DNA from: Rhynochetos jubatus | Taxonomy: Eukaryota; Chordata; Aves; Eurypygiformes; Rhynochetidae | Direction of reading: 5' to 3' | NCBI GenBank assembly: GCA_027574665.1 | Contig: CM050656.1 | Location: 13,529,501-13,593,500, forward strand | DNA: 64,000 bases | In this document: in pieces, positions 52,572 through 64,000 of the stretch | How positions within the stretch are numbered: position 1 is the stretch's first letter | Layout of the letters: each line of letters opens with the position of its first letter | Translations under genes and position numbers: made by a program | The notes under the pieces: generated by a model | Seen by the model: only the letters and a program-made list of their open reading frames with translations | Told to the model about the DNA's origin: nothing | Databases searched by the model: none

Positions 52572-55500
52572 GTAATTTGCCTGACCTTTTGAATTAACTT
52601 ATTGCTTTTTAATTCCATTATACGAGCACTATTTGGAAAATACTGACACGACACGATTTATGAACTGTATTTGTTTCTGAACTCTCCAGTTCGTTCTCAT
52701 CTTACACTTGCCTGGTTTGTTTGCAACTTCTGCAAACTTCTGAGTTCCACTGTACAGTCTGAAAGAATAAAACCACAGATTTATCCTGAGTCTGAGAACG
52801 TATCCTGAATCCCTACTTCATCTATATAGAACCTCTTATTAAACATTAATGCTGGAAAGCTTTTCTTTAACTATTAGGATTTATTTCTCTATAAGGGCTT
52901 TTGGAGATAGGATGAAAGATTATGTTAATCCAAAGCCCTTTAGTTACATTTACAAAATTGACAGTGTATATCCTGAAATAAAACAGACCTGCACGCAAGA
53001 AAAATCTTTCTGCTGGAAGAAACAACATGCTTATATTAATTTAAATGAATTACCTCAGTTTACACCTGCTGAGGATGTGATATTTAAAACATTCTTTTTA
53101 TTCTCTAATCAATACTTTACAGAGAAGCAAGAAAATTCCATCAGTGCAGTTAACTGATGTATATGCTGGCACGTCTGTAAACTCATTTACGTGGGATGTT
53201 TATACAATTTTTAATATATTTCTCTGCTTTGCCATGGCAAACTGTTCCTTATGTTCAGCTACAGAAAGATCTAGTCCTGCTGATGCTTCTTCTCCTAAAA
53301 GAAGAATCCAATAATAGTTTCTGGAAATATTATGGGAGCTCTTTTCTAGAGGCTGTAGCAAACAGGTAAATCACATATCCCAAACCTTTCCTCTGTGCCG
53401 AGTTCCCAAAAAAAAGAACCATGCAGCTAATTTATGCACCCATATCCTGACCTGAGAGCAGAGTAAATGGCATAGTCCTGAGAAAAATTATATTCCAAGG
53501 GAGAGTTCCACTGTATGTCCTTTGCTCACCCCCACAGTCAATGCACAGAAAGCAAACTCTGGAGTGGCAGAAAAAAAAATCCCCCATTACTTTTCTTTTT
53601 TAAGCTTAAGAACGATGGTCTGGTTCTGTTTGTATTTTCTTTGACAAGCGATCTAGTCAACACTGCAAGGATGCATCTAGTTAAGAATTCGGTACAATAC
53701 ACACTACACCAGCACAGTGCCACGTGAAGGACAACCGAGCGCTCTGGATCTCTTGTTCCAGGCAGCTCTGCCTACCGGCGCGTTTCCCTTTCTGAAGTAT
53801 CAGGGAAGCGGCAGCCCCGGGGAGAATGAAACCGCACTAAACACTTTCACACAGATTTTGCATTCATGGTCTGCCTTGTTTCACCGGGTGTGGGCTCTCC
53901 TTGCCCTTCCTCAGTATGTTCGCTGCACGTTTCTGCTCCATCTCCTGTGCAGTGTAACCAACGCCAAAACACACGGCCTTTGCCTGATTGCTTACGGCTC
54001 ATTAGCTCCGTCAGGGACTTGCCTAGCCTGTGGGTCGGAACTGGACATGTGTTTGGCTCTCTTTTATCATTAGGTTTTGGGGGAATTGACATTGTGTGTT
54101 TGCGTGTTAGAAAATACTCGTGCCTTGCTTGAACAGTGTCCACACTGTTTCTCCTACGCTGTCTGTACAGTGTCTGTAGTTGCTTCTGATGAATGCGGGT
54201 GTTCAACGTCCTTCCGTCTTCTGGATGGAACTGTTGGGTACGGAAGCCCTGTAAAATCAGCTTTATAAACGTTGACATGTACAACGGCCTTGGAAGGTTG
54301 AAAAACGTGTTCTGTTTTTTGTGAACACAGGTGTTCTGTATTGAAATCTCATCCGCTTTTTACTGAACTGGTAAAATACACAGCTGCCCTCAAAGATGTG
54401 ATTCCATTATGGATGTAAGTCAAGTAGGGAGATGCCCCCTCCCCAGCCCTTACAGTGCAGAAGAGTACATGCTCAGTTTTGTATCAGCATGTAGAGACCC
54501 CTGCCGAACTACTCAGCAGAGGCAGGATTTTCAGATGGATCCTCCCGGGCTGTCCTCGTCCCCCCAGCCAGCCTCGGGTAGAAGCCTGCAGCCCTGGTGC
54601 CTGTATAGCAAGAATTACAAGAAAATGTATCTTTCATAGAAGCAGCATGTGAGTGTTTTACTGTTCATGGGTGAGAGAAGTGATTTTTTAACCAAGTGTT
54701 GTGGAACAGCTGTGCGAATCGATTTGGAAGTTTGCTTCGCACCTACAGTCCAAGTGGAAAGGTAGAGCTGAGATTTTTTTTTTGCACAGGGCAATTGGCT
54801 TCAATAGCTGTTCTGATCCAAATACTCCCCATCAGGTCAGTAGTGGACAGCGCTGGAATTAAAAAAAAATCTGTTTTGGAAATACACTTAATACTGTGAA
54901 TCACAGTAATTTATTTTCTGGAAGGAATGCTTGTTTAGGAAATTTTTCTGTGCAGTTTTCCTGGATAACAGTACAGTCTGAGACGGTCAGTGACACACCT
55001 CGAGCCGAGGCCCTAGCGCAGCGGCACCCTTTCAGTGCCCAGTGCTGCTCTGAGCAGGAGGTGGGACTAGCCGTCCCACTGACGTTCTTTCCAACCCGTA
55101 TTGTTATCCTGCAAACGCACATCTTACAAACCTGCACGTTATTTGCCTCAGCAGTCTGAAGAATAAAGACAAAGAAGAAGGATTTAAGGCTCGGCGCGCA
55201 GCTGTTTTGAAACAGAGAACTAGGAAACACAAAATGTGTAACTGTTACTGTGTGGGAAATGGTGAGCAAGTAGACATCGAGGTGTACCGTTCTGAAACTG
55301 TGTTAGCAGTGGGGAGGGAGGTTTGGGCTGCGTGTGTTGAAGAAAGCAGGGAGTAAAGGGGAACCTTGCAGTTCCCAGGACACGCTTAGCTCCTTGTTTA
55401 TAGCAACAGATTTTACAGACTGCTAAGCACTGGCATTAGCAGCCCCCCGGATGCTCTCTGGATGGAGAAAGGAGATCCAGGTGGAAAGCAGGAAAACTAT

Positions 55501-58500
55501 CAGCAGTACTTCAGACTGCGATTTGTTGGGGGGGGGGCTGGGCTACAGCAGTCCTTGGTGTTTATCATTTGAAAAATCATGCACATACCAGAAGACTGAG
55601 ACTTTACCTAGAGGCAGTCTAACACGTTTAATGTTTTTCTTCCTGATTTTAATTCTAACACCACCTGTTTTCAGCTTTGGGAACCTGCTCACTCCTAAGT
55701 AGGTTCTATTACTCTCCAGCACTGGTTGAAGATGTTAATGCTCCCATTAAGATGCTGCTGCCTCTGTAATTTTGCTCACTGAAAGATCTATGTCTACGTT
55801 TCCTAATCCATTTCAGGCCAAGGCACCAAAGTTAATTTAGAAGTGTTGATGTGAAGACTCCTTAAAATAAATGATCTCATCTACATTCATGGATTTGTTA
55901 AAATAATCCATGGACCTTTGTGCAAATACAGACCAGAGGTTTGTGCACTCTTTGTCTCAGGCAAAGCTGGTGGGATCCAATAGCTCCAGGGAAGTGGTGT
56001 CTTTCCTGAAGGTGCTGTTCGCAGGTGCAGGTCAGCCTGCGATCCCAAGACAAGCAGTAGCCAAAGCATCTGAAGAGAAGCTATTTAAGAGAGGAAGAAG
56101 GGTCTGAAAGGATCTGTAGTTGCCTTCTGGAAAGTTATTCCTGCCGGGCTTGTTTTTCCAACAGAAGCAGCTTTGCAGCGGAAGGCCCGTGTGCGCTTTA
56201 TGTCCCTTGAGATTCCAGCCCTGCACTTTCTTAAGAATTCAGAGGAGTGGATGCTGAGATTTTGAGAGGAATATTAAGAGTCTAAATCCCACCCAACTGC
56301 CATGAATATTCAGCATTAACCTTTTCTAGCCACTTTACTGCAGTGTGTGACTAAGCACCACTAGTAGTTGTAGGTGAAATAGTATTTAGTTGTGTGATTG
56401 TGTCTTGTAGGGCTTGGCGTAACTGTACCACCCAGCCCCTGCTTTGCCACAGAAGTCAGAATTGTTAAATAGACTTGTTTAACACAAAAATAAGGTTGGC
56501 ATATTGGTTTTATTTGATTTCTCCATTTTAAGTGTATTTAGGGCTGGGCAAAGTTTTCCGCGGATTGGGAACAGCACATGGCAGAGATGCTACATGTTTA
56601 ATGTCCTATCCAGCCTAAAAGTTTTCAGTCCTAAACCAGTCAGATTAAATACGCAAATGTAAAATTCAGTCCTGGGCATAAGGCCAGCAGAAGGTCTGGT
56701 GTGGGAATTAGACGTTGGATGAGCACTCAGTAGAGGAGGAACTGATCTGTCGCACCGTATCAAGGTGGGCTAGAGACTAGGTTGTCACATTAGCTTTCTC
56801 ATCCCCTGCCTTGGACCGGGTGTCACGGCACGCATGGAAGGAGCCTCATAAACACAGTAGGGACAGAAAAAGTCAAGTCCGACCTAGTTTACTCTGCAGT
56901 CATTACGAATTCTCTCTCTGCTTTACTTGCTGAGAAGAGACAAAGGTTTATGTGTGTAACAGCATTCCGATTTTAATCAATGAGAAGTGTATGACCTTCT
57001 CTGAACCTAGAGTTACCGCACATAGATCATTGATAAATAATACGGTATTTGGAAACGGAACATTTTTCCATTCGGCTGACCTCTGAACAACAGTGACCTG
57101 ACGAGGCTGCCAAAAGATCAGGACGCTGCTTGACATTTCTCTTTGACCAGGATTACCTGCCCGTTTCTGCTCAGCAGTGGGAGTGTGAGGCATGCACACA
57201 GGGTGGAGGGTTTGGGTGCAGATGTAACGTCTGTGAACCTGAGAGGAATGAACAATGGTGACCCTTCCAGCCACACAGCTGAGATAAGGACGGTGATGTA
57301 ACTCACGGGGATGTATTTAGAGGGGAAGATAAACTGACTGAAGAATGAAGGGCAAGGAATGACTGTCCTCTGCTCACTTTTCTGCTAAGGCATTAATTTT
57401 CTAAATTGTGTGCTGGAAGGTAAAGTAGTTGTAACAGTAAGTTAGAAATTTTCAAATTAATTTAAAAAAATTATGATTTGGGGATGTGGTTTAGTATTCC
57501 ACAGTTTCTTTCGTAGTCAGTTACCGAACACCCACCTGCCGCTGAGGACAGCACGCGGGTGCTTTGTAACAAGGGCCGGGACAGTAAATTTGAGGACTGA
57601 AGGCACTACTCACAAAAGCAACAGTTGCCAGCTGCCTGATTCTGTGGGAATCGGATGTTCCAGATGAATGAAATGAGATGAAATGCACTACGGTAGCCGT
57701 AGTAAGCAGGTAGATACTGTTGGTTTTAAATTTATTTCTCAAAGATTTCCAAGTCAGCTGGACAGAAAAGCGCACCTGAAAATTTAGTAGGCACCTGCTT
57801 GTGTTTTAACACAAGTGGCTAAACGTGAATACCTGTGAATGTATGGCCCTCTGTCAGTTGAGCAGAGAGGGAGAAAAAATCCTGATTGTTTTTATTGTCT
57901 GACTCATCCTTTAAAGCCTTTTCCAAGTGACAGTGTGTAGGAGGGTGGTGGGTACTGGAGAAGAGCAGCGCATTGGTAGTCAAGCGAGGCAAAACTGATC
58001 CTACCCAGCTAACGTAGGACACCCACTTGGTGTCTTAAGCACAAGTTCCTTATTCAAAGTCATCTGAGGAAAAGAGGTGTGAGTGTAACACATCAGGTAG
58101 GCAGCCCGGAGCAGAGGATTGCCAAGGATGTCCAAAAACTCCCACTACTTTAGATCACAGGCTATGGAAGCTTAGCCTACAAAGTTTGACCAAAACGCAT
58201 TACTTTTTATTTTTCACTTTTTCGTTTTCCTTGTTTATTTCTTTTCCTTTTCCATTTCCTTTTCCTTTTTCACAGTGTTGTTCTACTGTTTCTAGAATCG
58301 GTTGGAGTCACATGCTGGGTAAGCAGTAGTTGTTAGGTTCTTGTCACAAACGTTAGGAAAGAACCAGTGGCCATCCACCCTCTCATGAGCTTCTACTTCT
58401 GAGCCTCCTCATGCTGATCCCCTGTTAGAAGTTTCTCATGGGAGGGGCCAGTGGGTACTGTGCCTGCAGAGAAGGATCATCCATGGGAACAGGGATAGCG

Positions 58501-61500
58501 GGTATGGAGATTAGTTCCATCCTTTGGGAGGTTGGCAGAGAATCATTAACCCTGGTCGGTAAGTAGGGGGGGAACAAAGGAACAAGTGTTTGTGTCAACC
58601 CCTTGGTGCCTTGTGACCCACTAGGTGAGACACCAGACTGAAAGATGCATCAGAGCATCAGCAGGGCGTTGTCGGTAACACGCTGGTAAATGCCTGCCCA
58701 GTGCCAACAGGTATCGGGGCAGCGTGGTTTCCACTGGATTTCCAGCTTGATCCACTGCTCTGAGAACCAGGCACTGCGCTGTCTCACAGAGGTTTTTAAC
58801 ACTCGTTTTAAGGACGGAGAGATAAACGTTGGTGACAACCCAGCTGAACTTGACTGACCTCCAATATAAAGCTTCTAACTAGCGAGTTTATTCGAGTCTG
58901 TCTGGCTGAAAACGGTGGTGCTCAGCCATCCTCTCTCCAGACAGTCGGGTTTGCTCACTGGCAGTAAACGTTTAGAGTTCCAAACCCCGAAACCTGCAAC
59001 AAATGGGGATTTGATGACAGAAAATTTAATTGGTTGATTTCAATGCCAAAAGGAGCAGCATTGTACCACGAAGATGATTACTGCAGTCATTTTTCCTATG
59101 AGCTCATTAAATTTCTCTGTATTTGAAGTTACCTAAAGCCATCGTGGCATTTCAGAACTGGAAGCACAATGGAAAACTGTATCTGGATCTTGCTTTTGTG
59201 AGAAGACAGTAGCCTTGAATAACCTTGAAAACAGTCCTAATTTATGAGTTTTGTTATGATCATAGAAACACAGTTTTCTGTCCTGGAGCTGCAGAGTGTC
59301 ACAGAATTACTGTGGTAGTAGCTGTGAATTATTGTCACATTAAGTTAGATTTTTGCCACAACTCTACGTTAGTTTTATGAATTGGACCTTTGTTATTCAG
59401 GAGGGCAGCATGGGCAGCACTGCGGCTGTCATTAGTCACGCTCATCCATATTTTACTGTGACTGTTGGGAAGGCAGCGTTCCAGCCAGCCGTAAAGGGCG
59501 GCAGTTTCCACACTCACAAACCTCATTCCTCATCGCAACCACTTAGATCTAGACCCGAGCATCAGTCTCAGTTCTAGAAGAGGTGGCCAAAAAGCCAGTG
59601 GCAATCAGCTGTGCCGATTAGGTTAGATCAGTATTTATGGAATAGAGAGATAATAAAAATGCGTATTGAGGCAAGAGAGCTTTGAAATGGCTGTGGCCTT
59701 CAGCCTGGGTGAAGTGTATTTCCTGCGGGACAGCCACAGGAAAACAGGTGTCTTGGCAGTTGAGGCAGACAAAACAAGCTGCTTCGTACCGCTGAGATGG
59801 GAGTTGCTGGTTTTGCTGTCACTGGAGAAGGTAGGCACTTGGTCCAGAACGGTTCACCATGCCCCTTTCTCTTTCCTACTACTAAAGCCTGTGTTTCTGT
59901 GGCACTGAAAGCTCCTGACGGACACGCAGCCCTTGTCTGAGAACTGGCCTTTCTGAGGCACCACCTGCAGAGCAGTTCAGCTCCGACTGCAAGATTCCCT
60001 TGCGGTGAGTCCAAGGGGATTGAACCCAGGCAGGCACGGCTCCCTCAGGCTGGCCGGGCCGGTGCCAGTGCTGGAACTGCTGTGCGTGGAGGTGGGCTGG
60101 CTGGGTGTGCCAGCGCTTCCGACAGGATGGAACAAGGGACCAAACCTTGCAGCATCTGTGGCTGCCACCAAGAGCGAAACCAAGCTACGGGGCGTGAATG
60201 CTACCCCTTGCTGGATCTCTGCGAGGAGCAGCTGCTGACTCCCACACGAGACTGAGCGCCGAGGGACTTAACTGTACACTGAGTGCAGTCAGACTGTACA
60301 GGAGCTGGCTGCAAGCCAACACCGTGTCTGAGCAGAACTCCATGGCCTATTTCAAAAATTCATTTTTGGAGTTTGAAATTCCTTTTAGTCTCCTGCAGAA
60401 CAAAGAGGTGGCAGAACTGATGGTAAGGAATGACCCCTTGGAGTCTTGGTCAGCAACTTGGAGACGAAAATGCAGCACATATAGTTCAGAAAAACAGGCT
60501 GTTAGCAAAGTTGTCACGGGTCCAGTTAAATATGTGCAAACTCCGTGGCGTGCTGTGGAGTAGAGAATCGAGGCTCCCACCAGGCATTTGAGAGGAACTG
60601 AATAATCATCAGATGCAATCTGCGTGGTGTACACAGCCAGCATGAAAGCTCCTTCTGTCTCTGCTGTGAAGGCAAAAGACAGCTCTCCTTCCTCAAGAGC
60701 TGCGTGACACTCACTGCATGGGATGGACGTGAAACTCATCTCAGAAAAGCTTGGTGCTCTGTTTTCTGGGGAACACAGAAGTATTACTGGCTACAGACAT
60801 CATTCCCTTTTGCTAAAATGCAGCTCTCTTCCCCAGTGTCGGGGAATATATTGGCCTTGTTTTCGTTTAAGTCCAGTCGTGGAAAATAAACGTGAACAGC
60901 CTGGACAACCTCTGGCCAAACCAGAATCTTTGGGGGCGTTAAAGAACAAAATGTCTTCAGCCAAAGTGAAGTTCTTGTGCAGCAAACCCAGTGCCACTGT
61001 AAAACACGCGGAGCCCGAAGGCGGTTGTAACACCAGAACCAAGGCACCAAGCACATGCAAACGCAGAGAAACACCCCACCTCGCTAGGTTACTGCCGCGG
61101 GGGCGCCCGTAGGTCAGGTGCAGCATTATGTACTCGACACTTTAGGTGACAAGAAACAAATCGACGAGTCATCGCTATCCATCTCATGACATCGAAGTTA
61201 TTCCCTTAGGTTTCTTTTGGAAGGTATTAAATGTTAAAAATAGCTTCTAAAAATCTTTGGCCACTGTTCTGTACACCAGAGGTGTAATTTTACTCTAAAA
61301 CATGAGTACTGGGGAGAAAGAGCTCGAGTTCTCTCCTTTGATTACTGTGCTTAGCTCCAGACGGTGGGGCCTGCAGAATCTTCTCGCGTGACTGCAGGAA
61401 CACAGCGCAGTTTGGTTTGTGGAAGCGGCTCCCCTACGTCAGCACGCTCGCAGCCTGAAACAGAACAACTCCTGTTTTATATGGGGGCAGCTTGTTGTGC

Positions 61501-61568
61501 CAATGTTTAGATTCTGAGATAATTCTTTGTAACTTAACCAAAACTAATGTTTTTTGCCTGCTTCACAG
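52572..61568 (+). other. AK5: AK5 last intron (8997 bp)
   Basis: GTAATT donor and TGCTTCACAG acceptor. The first kilobase is AT-rich; from about 53700 GC and CpG rise unevenly toward the 3' end. It holds a C/T-rich simple stretch at 58203-58275 and a G10 run at 55528-55537. Open frames up to about 145 codons (for example minus 53847-54284 and minus 60347-60739) resemble nothing known and overlap frames on the other strand. No repeat family recognised. Confidence 0.8.
58203..58275. repeat. Pyrimidine-rich (TTTTCC)n-like stretch
   Basis: Repeated TTTTCC and TTTCC units ending in CACAG. It looks like a strong decoy acceptor, but no AK5-like coding sequence follows it. Confidence 0.7.
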
Positions 61569-61697
61569 GTTGATGCAGAAGGAACGCAGGGGGATGTTTT
61601 TCTGGAATTCTGCAAGACAATTGACTCTTTTCTGAGAAAGGAAGAGGCAGCGCTCGCTTTCTCAAGAGGGGCAGCGTTTTCGGCAGAAGCGCAGTAA
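61569..61697 (+). CDS. AK5: AK5 terminal exon with 20-residue C-terminal extension
   Basis: It reads VDAEGTQGDVFLEFCKTIDS then FLRKEEAALAFSRGAAFSAE and AQ, stop TAA at 61695-61697. VDAEGT..DVF..C..IDS matches the end of AK5, where the mammalian protein stops two residues after IDS. Here the aligned stop position is the Arg codon AGA (61635-61637), one base from TGA, and the frame runs on for 20 residues to the TAA. The extension is rich in Ala and charged residues and lies in unusually CpG-rich DNA. No membrane segment or sorting motif is evident. The exon begins in phase 0 after TTCACAG. Confidence 0.93.
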   Translation, partial: VDAEGTQGDVFLEFCKTIDSFLRKEEAALAFSRGAAFSAEAQ

Positions 61698-62468
61698 CGG
61701 CGCGCACGCAGCCCGACCTCCCGTGCGCTCGGCAGTCTCGGTTAAAACGCTGTTCAGAGCAATACTGCTTTCTCGAGAGGTGTCTGGAGCTTGTGCATGT
61801 GGTATGTCGTTTTAGGTGAAATCTTTTCTTTCCCCGTTCCGACAATACCCTCAATAGAAAGCGGTCTGTATGCTAACTCTGCACCAAGAACTGTATGTTG
61901 TTTTATTGGGTGTTCGCTCGTCACGGGCTAAAAGCAGCATGAAGAGCAGCTCTGGTTTGTACTGCACGCCCTCATACGTTTGATTGAAGTCAGAGAGTGC
62001 CCGGCCAGCAGCGAGCTCTCCAACCGCATCCTTCACCCGTTAGCGTATTACAGTAGCGTACAGGTTGCTCACTGGTTATTTTAATTATCAGGATTCATTT
62101 TCGTGGTATCACTTAGCTTGGGTTTTGGTGACTACAACCTGTTCTCCGTTACATGCAGCTGCAAGGCAGCTGCAATCAGCCGAGCTAGAAGTTAAAACAA
62201 ACTTCTCGCACGTCCCCCGAACGCTATGACAGCAGGCAGGAAAATGACTTGCAGGTGAAGGTAGGGTTCAGCAGCGTGGAAGTCCGTCAGTCCGTTACCG
62301 CGGAGCAGACGCCGCCGTTCAGCCGGCCTCGCCTTCTGCTGGGAACTGTAGGGTATTACAAATGACGGCTTCCCGGTTTTGTGAGCTGAGGCGACAGTGA
62401 TGATTGTATTGTACAGTTCAGCGTGCAGTCCAGTAACTATCCACATTAACAGCAGTTTTACTGTCTCA

Positions 62469-62474
62469 ATTAAA
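62469..62474 (+). promoter_or_regulatory. AK5: Candidate poly(A) signal ATTAAA
   Basis: Variant signal 772 bases after the stop, with a TG-rich stretch about 20 bases downstream. Confidence 0.4.
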
Positions 62475-62770
62475 GTCTACACATAAAGCTGACTGTGAGC
62501 CAGAGTGTATGAAGACACCTTTAAATCCTACTTTGGAAGTATTTCAAATGCAAAATTCAGACCATCATCTGTTGTCTTGTACTGGCACTGCCAAAACTTG
62601 GGAGGGGGGAGGGGGAAGAGGAAAATGTCAGGGATGATTTTATTCCCACTGCTTGCTTCTTTACTGGGCCATTCATCTGTAATATCTGAAAAAACGTCTG
62701 CACACGTCCTATCGTATTTCCATGAAGCTAACCAAAATACCGTGGAGTTTCTTTGGTATTCCGATAGCTA

Positions 62771-62776
62771 AATAAA
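62771..62776 (+). promoter_or_regulatory. AK5: Candidate poly(A) signal AATAAA
   Basis: Canonical hexamer 1.07 kb after the stop, followed by GCTTGTTT. Confidence 0.5.
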
Positions 62777-62939
62777 AGCTTGTTTAACATTCCTGCAAAG
62801 CAGTTGCATCCTTACTGGAACTACTGGATGAATTCGCAGTTGAAGTGGGTTGCATGATTGCTCTTACCGTCAAAGTTGTACTTTATGCGGCAGATTTGTA
62901 TTTTTCAAGTTACCTTTCTTGTAATGAAGACATAACACA

Positions 62940-62945
62940 AATAAA
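62940..62945 (+). promoter_or_regulatory. AK5: Candidate poly(A) signal AATAAA
   Basis: Canonical hexamer 1.24 kb after the stop, with a GGTTTCTGTT stretch about 23 bases downstream, a reasonable GU-rich element. Confidence 0.5.
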
Positions 62946-62965
62946 ACACGTACAAGAATGAGGAG

Positions 62966-64000
62966 CAATGGTTTCTGTTACAGTATAGGTGGGTTTAATC
63001 CTTTTAAAGCACAGTACAGGACTTGGAAATAAGCTCACATCAGCATGCGTACAGAGTATGTCCTTTCTCCATTCGGGGCAGTCTCTTCCACTTCCTGTTC
63101 TTCCTTGGCCTTTGCCCTCGAAACGCTAATTCCGTCGTTTACAGGACTGGTTTAGGTACGTTCTTATCCTTCACATCCTGGATGTTCCTTCTTTCCTGGG
63201 TCCTTCTACAGCCTACGTTTCGCCTCTGGTGCTCTAGGACGTGCTTCTCCGGCTCCAGACCAGCAGCGCCCGCACGCGGCGGCTTTAGGGGAGGAGGCTC
63301 TCGGAACGCACCAGTGCGAGAAGGGAGGCTGTTCGGGGCCCAGCTGCAGCACCGGCAGCTGCCTGGTACTTCAGTAGCAAAAAATAAAGTAAAATATTCT
63401 CAAGTTACCATGAAGTTGCAAATCCACCCGGATGGGTTTTCTGGAGGGTGTTTTTTAATGACTTCTAATTACAACAGACGCTAATAAGCGTGGAGTATCA
63501 CACGTGTGCGGGATGGGAACAAAGGCAACAATCAACTGCTGGTTTTTTTTTTTTTAAATGAAATTACAAAAATTATTCAACACACAGTTTCAGTTTAATT
63601 TTTCTTTCTGCTTCTTCTGGTCTTTTCAGTGGAACACAAAAATATTCCCGTGCTTGATCGGGCGTAGGCGCCTTAGGTGTGTGCTGGCGTGTGTCCATAG
63701 CACGTGCAAGAGGAACAGCTGGATATGCACCCATATGGAAACGGGTCTCTGTACCTACTCAGTGAAAGGCGGCGGTACCCACGGCACTGCGTTCTTGGGT
63801 GACTCACCTAAAATTCTCCTTCTGCTTCCAATCTCGTTCAGATTATAGCACGGCGTTTTGTCCTTCCCAAGCTCTCCTAGACTGATGACTATCTGAACTT
63901 CATCGTACCTTCACTGATGAACCTACGTTCTTTTGTTCCGGCAGTGTTTTCAGGATACCGACAGAAAGCCAAGGTTACCACAGATCCTCTCCCCGGGAAC
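62966..64000. other. Downstream of AK5: no gene recognised
   Basis: The sequence is of mixed composition with a 153-codon plus-strand open frame (63023-63484) that resembles no family I know. In mammals AK5 is followed by ZZZ3 in convergent orientation, so the minus strand here could be its 3' UTR, but I see no ZZZ3 coding sequence. Confidence 0.5.

Larger units (their letters stand above)
1..62965 (+). other. AK5: AK5 gene, 3' half (gene extent; 5' part lies outside the window)
   Basis: Eight exons (18251-18341, 24610-24686, 37744-37786, 38870-38914, 47198-47361, 48391-48507, 52383-52571, 61569-61697) join without a frame break into 855 nt, that is 284 residues plus stop. All introns are GT...AG. 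The order of the product is: end of the first adenylate kinase domain, acidic linker, complete second adenylate kinase domain. Motifs specific to AK5 rather than AK1 are [36 protein letters not shown] and GIVLELLKEAM. AK5 moves phosphate between ATP and AMP, dAMP, CMP or dCMP and in mammals is expressed mostly in brain. The first domain and promoter must lie upstream of base 1. The 3' limit is set by the last likely poly(A) signal and is approximate. The ortholog call is from remembered family sequence, not a search. Confidence 0.9.
61698..62965 (+). other. AK5: AK5 3' UTR (probable)
   Basis: This follows the stop codon. It begins CpG-rich (to about 62340) and becomes AT-rich. Possible poly(A) signals are ATTAAA at 62469, AATAAA at 62771 and AATAAA at 62940. 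The 3' limit given assumes the last one is used. A G-rich run (62600-62615) lies between the first two. No conserved UTR element could be confirmed by reading alone. Confidence 0.6.

Noticed and set aside
52281-52592. 103-codon plus-strand open frame
   Set aside because: It contains the true AK5 exon (52383-52571) but extends into intron on both sides; only the spliced part is called.
60347-60739. 130-codon minus-strand open frame in last AK5 intron
   Set aside because: It overlaps a 121-codon plus-strand frame and resembles no protein family.
61901-61908. Minus-strand CAATAAAA as poly(A) signal of a convergent gene
   Set aside because: A single hexamer in the AK5 3' UTR, with no coding sequence of a minus-strand gene in the window.
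63023-63484. 153-codon plus-strand open frame downstream of AK5
   Set aside because: No recognisable family, no promoter or splice evidence; composition explains the length.
1-64000. CRISPR arrays, bacterial operons, tRNA or rRNA genes
   Set aside because: No regularly spaced repeats, no tRNA-like cloverleaf with A and B boxes, and no rRNA segments were seen; the spliced gene and CR1/LTR content show animal nuclear DNA.

Overview
This window is vertebrate nuclear DNA, almost certainly from a bird. It is AT-rich, with long introns and no operons. It carries CR1 LINE fragments (3' tails of the type GGACTAGATGA...CCTTCCAA) and avian-type retroviral LTRs that begin TGTCATGGTTTA. The one gene I can support is the 3' half of AK5 (adenylate kinase isoenzyme 5), on the plus strand and split over eight exons between 18251 and 61697. 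Almost all the short open frames elsewhere are chance frames in introns.

Layout. 1-18250 is the 3' part of an AK5 intron; it holds a 217-bp LTR on the minus strand (13335-13551) and a 751-bp LTR with a 5-bp target-site duplication (15797-16547). Exons at 18251-18341 and 24610-24686 encode the end of the first kinase domain and the start of an acidic linker. Exons at 37744-37786 and 38870-38914 finish the linker and start the second kinase domain. Exons at 47198-47361 (P-loop, NMP-binding part), 48391-48507 (DGYPR motif) and 52383-52571 (LID and catalytic helix) form its core. The last exon is 61569-61697. Introns are 1.0 to 13.1 kb. They contain CR1 fragments (21722-22400 minus; 25288-25606, 39130-39472 and 41805-41902 plus), simple repeats, several perfect inverted repeats, and a GC-rich block at 45700-46680. 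After the stop codon at 61697 lies a CpG-rich 3' UTR with candidate poly(A) signals at 62469, 62771 and 62940. No second gene is recognisable up to 64000.

The eight exons join in frame through consistent phases and GT/AG sites into 284 residues. AK5 is a mainly neuronal, two-domain nucleoside monophosphate kinase. The most notable result is that the second domain keeps its ATP-binding P-loop and DGYPR motif but has lost family-critical residues: the AMP-contacting Arg (AK1 R44) is Gln, the STG glycine is Ser, and the transition-state Arg (AK1 R149) is Gly. The normal stop position appears to be read as Arg (AGA), adding a 20-residue tail. The C-terminal domain may therefore be an emerging pseudo-kinase, in a frame that is still intact.
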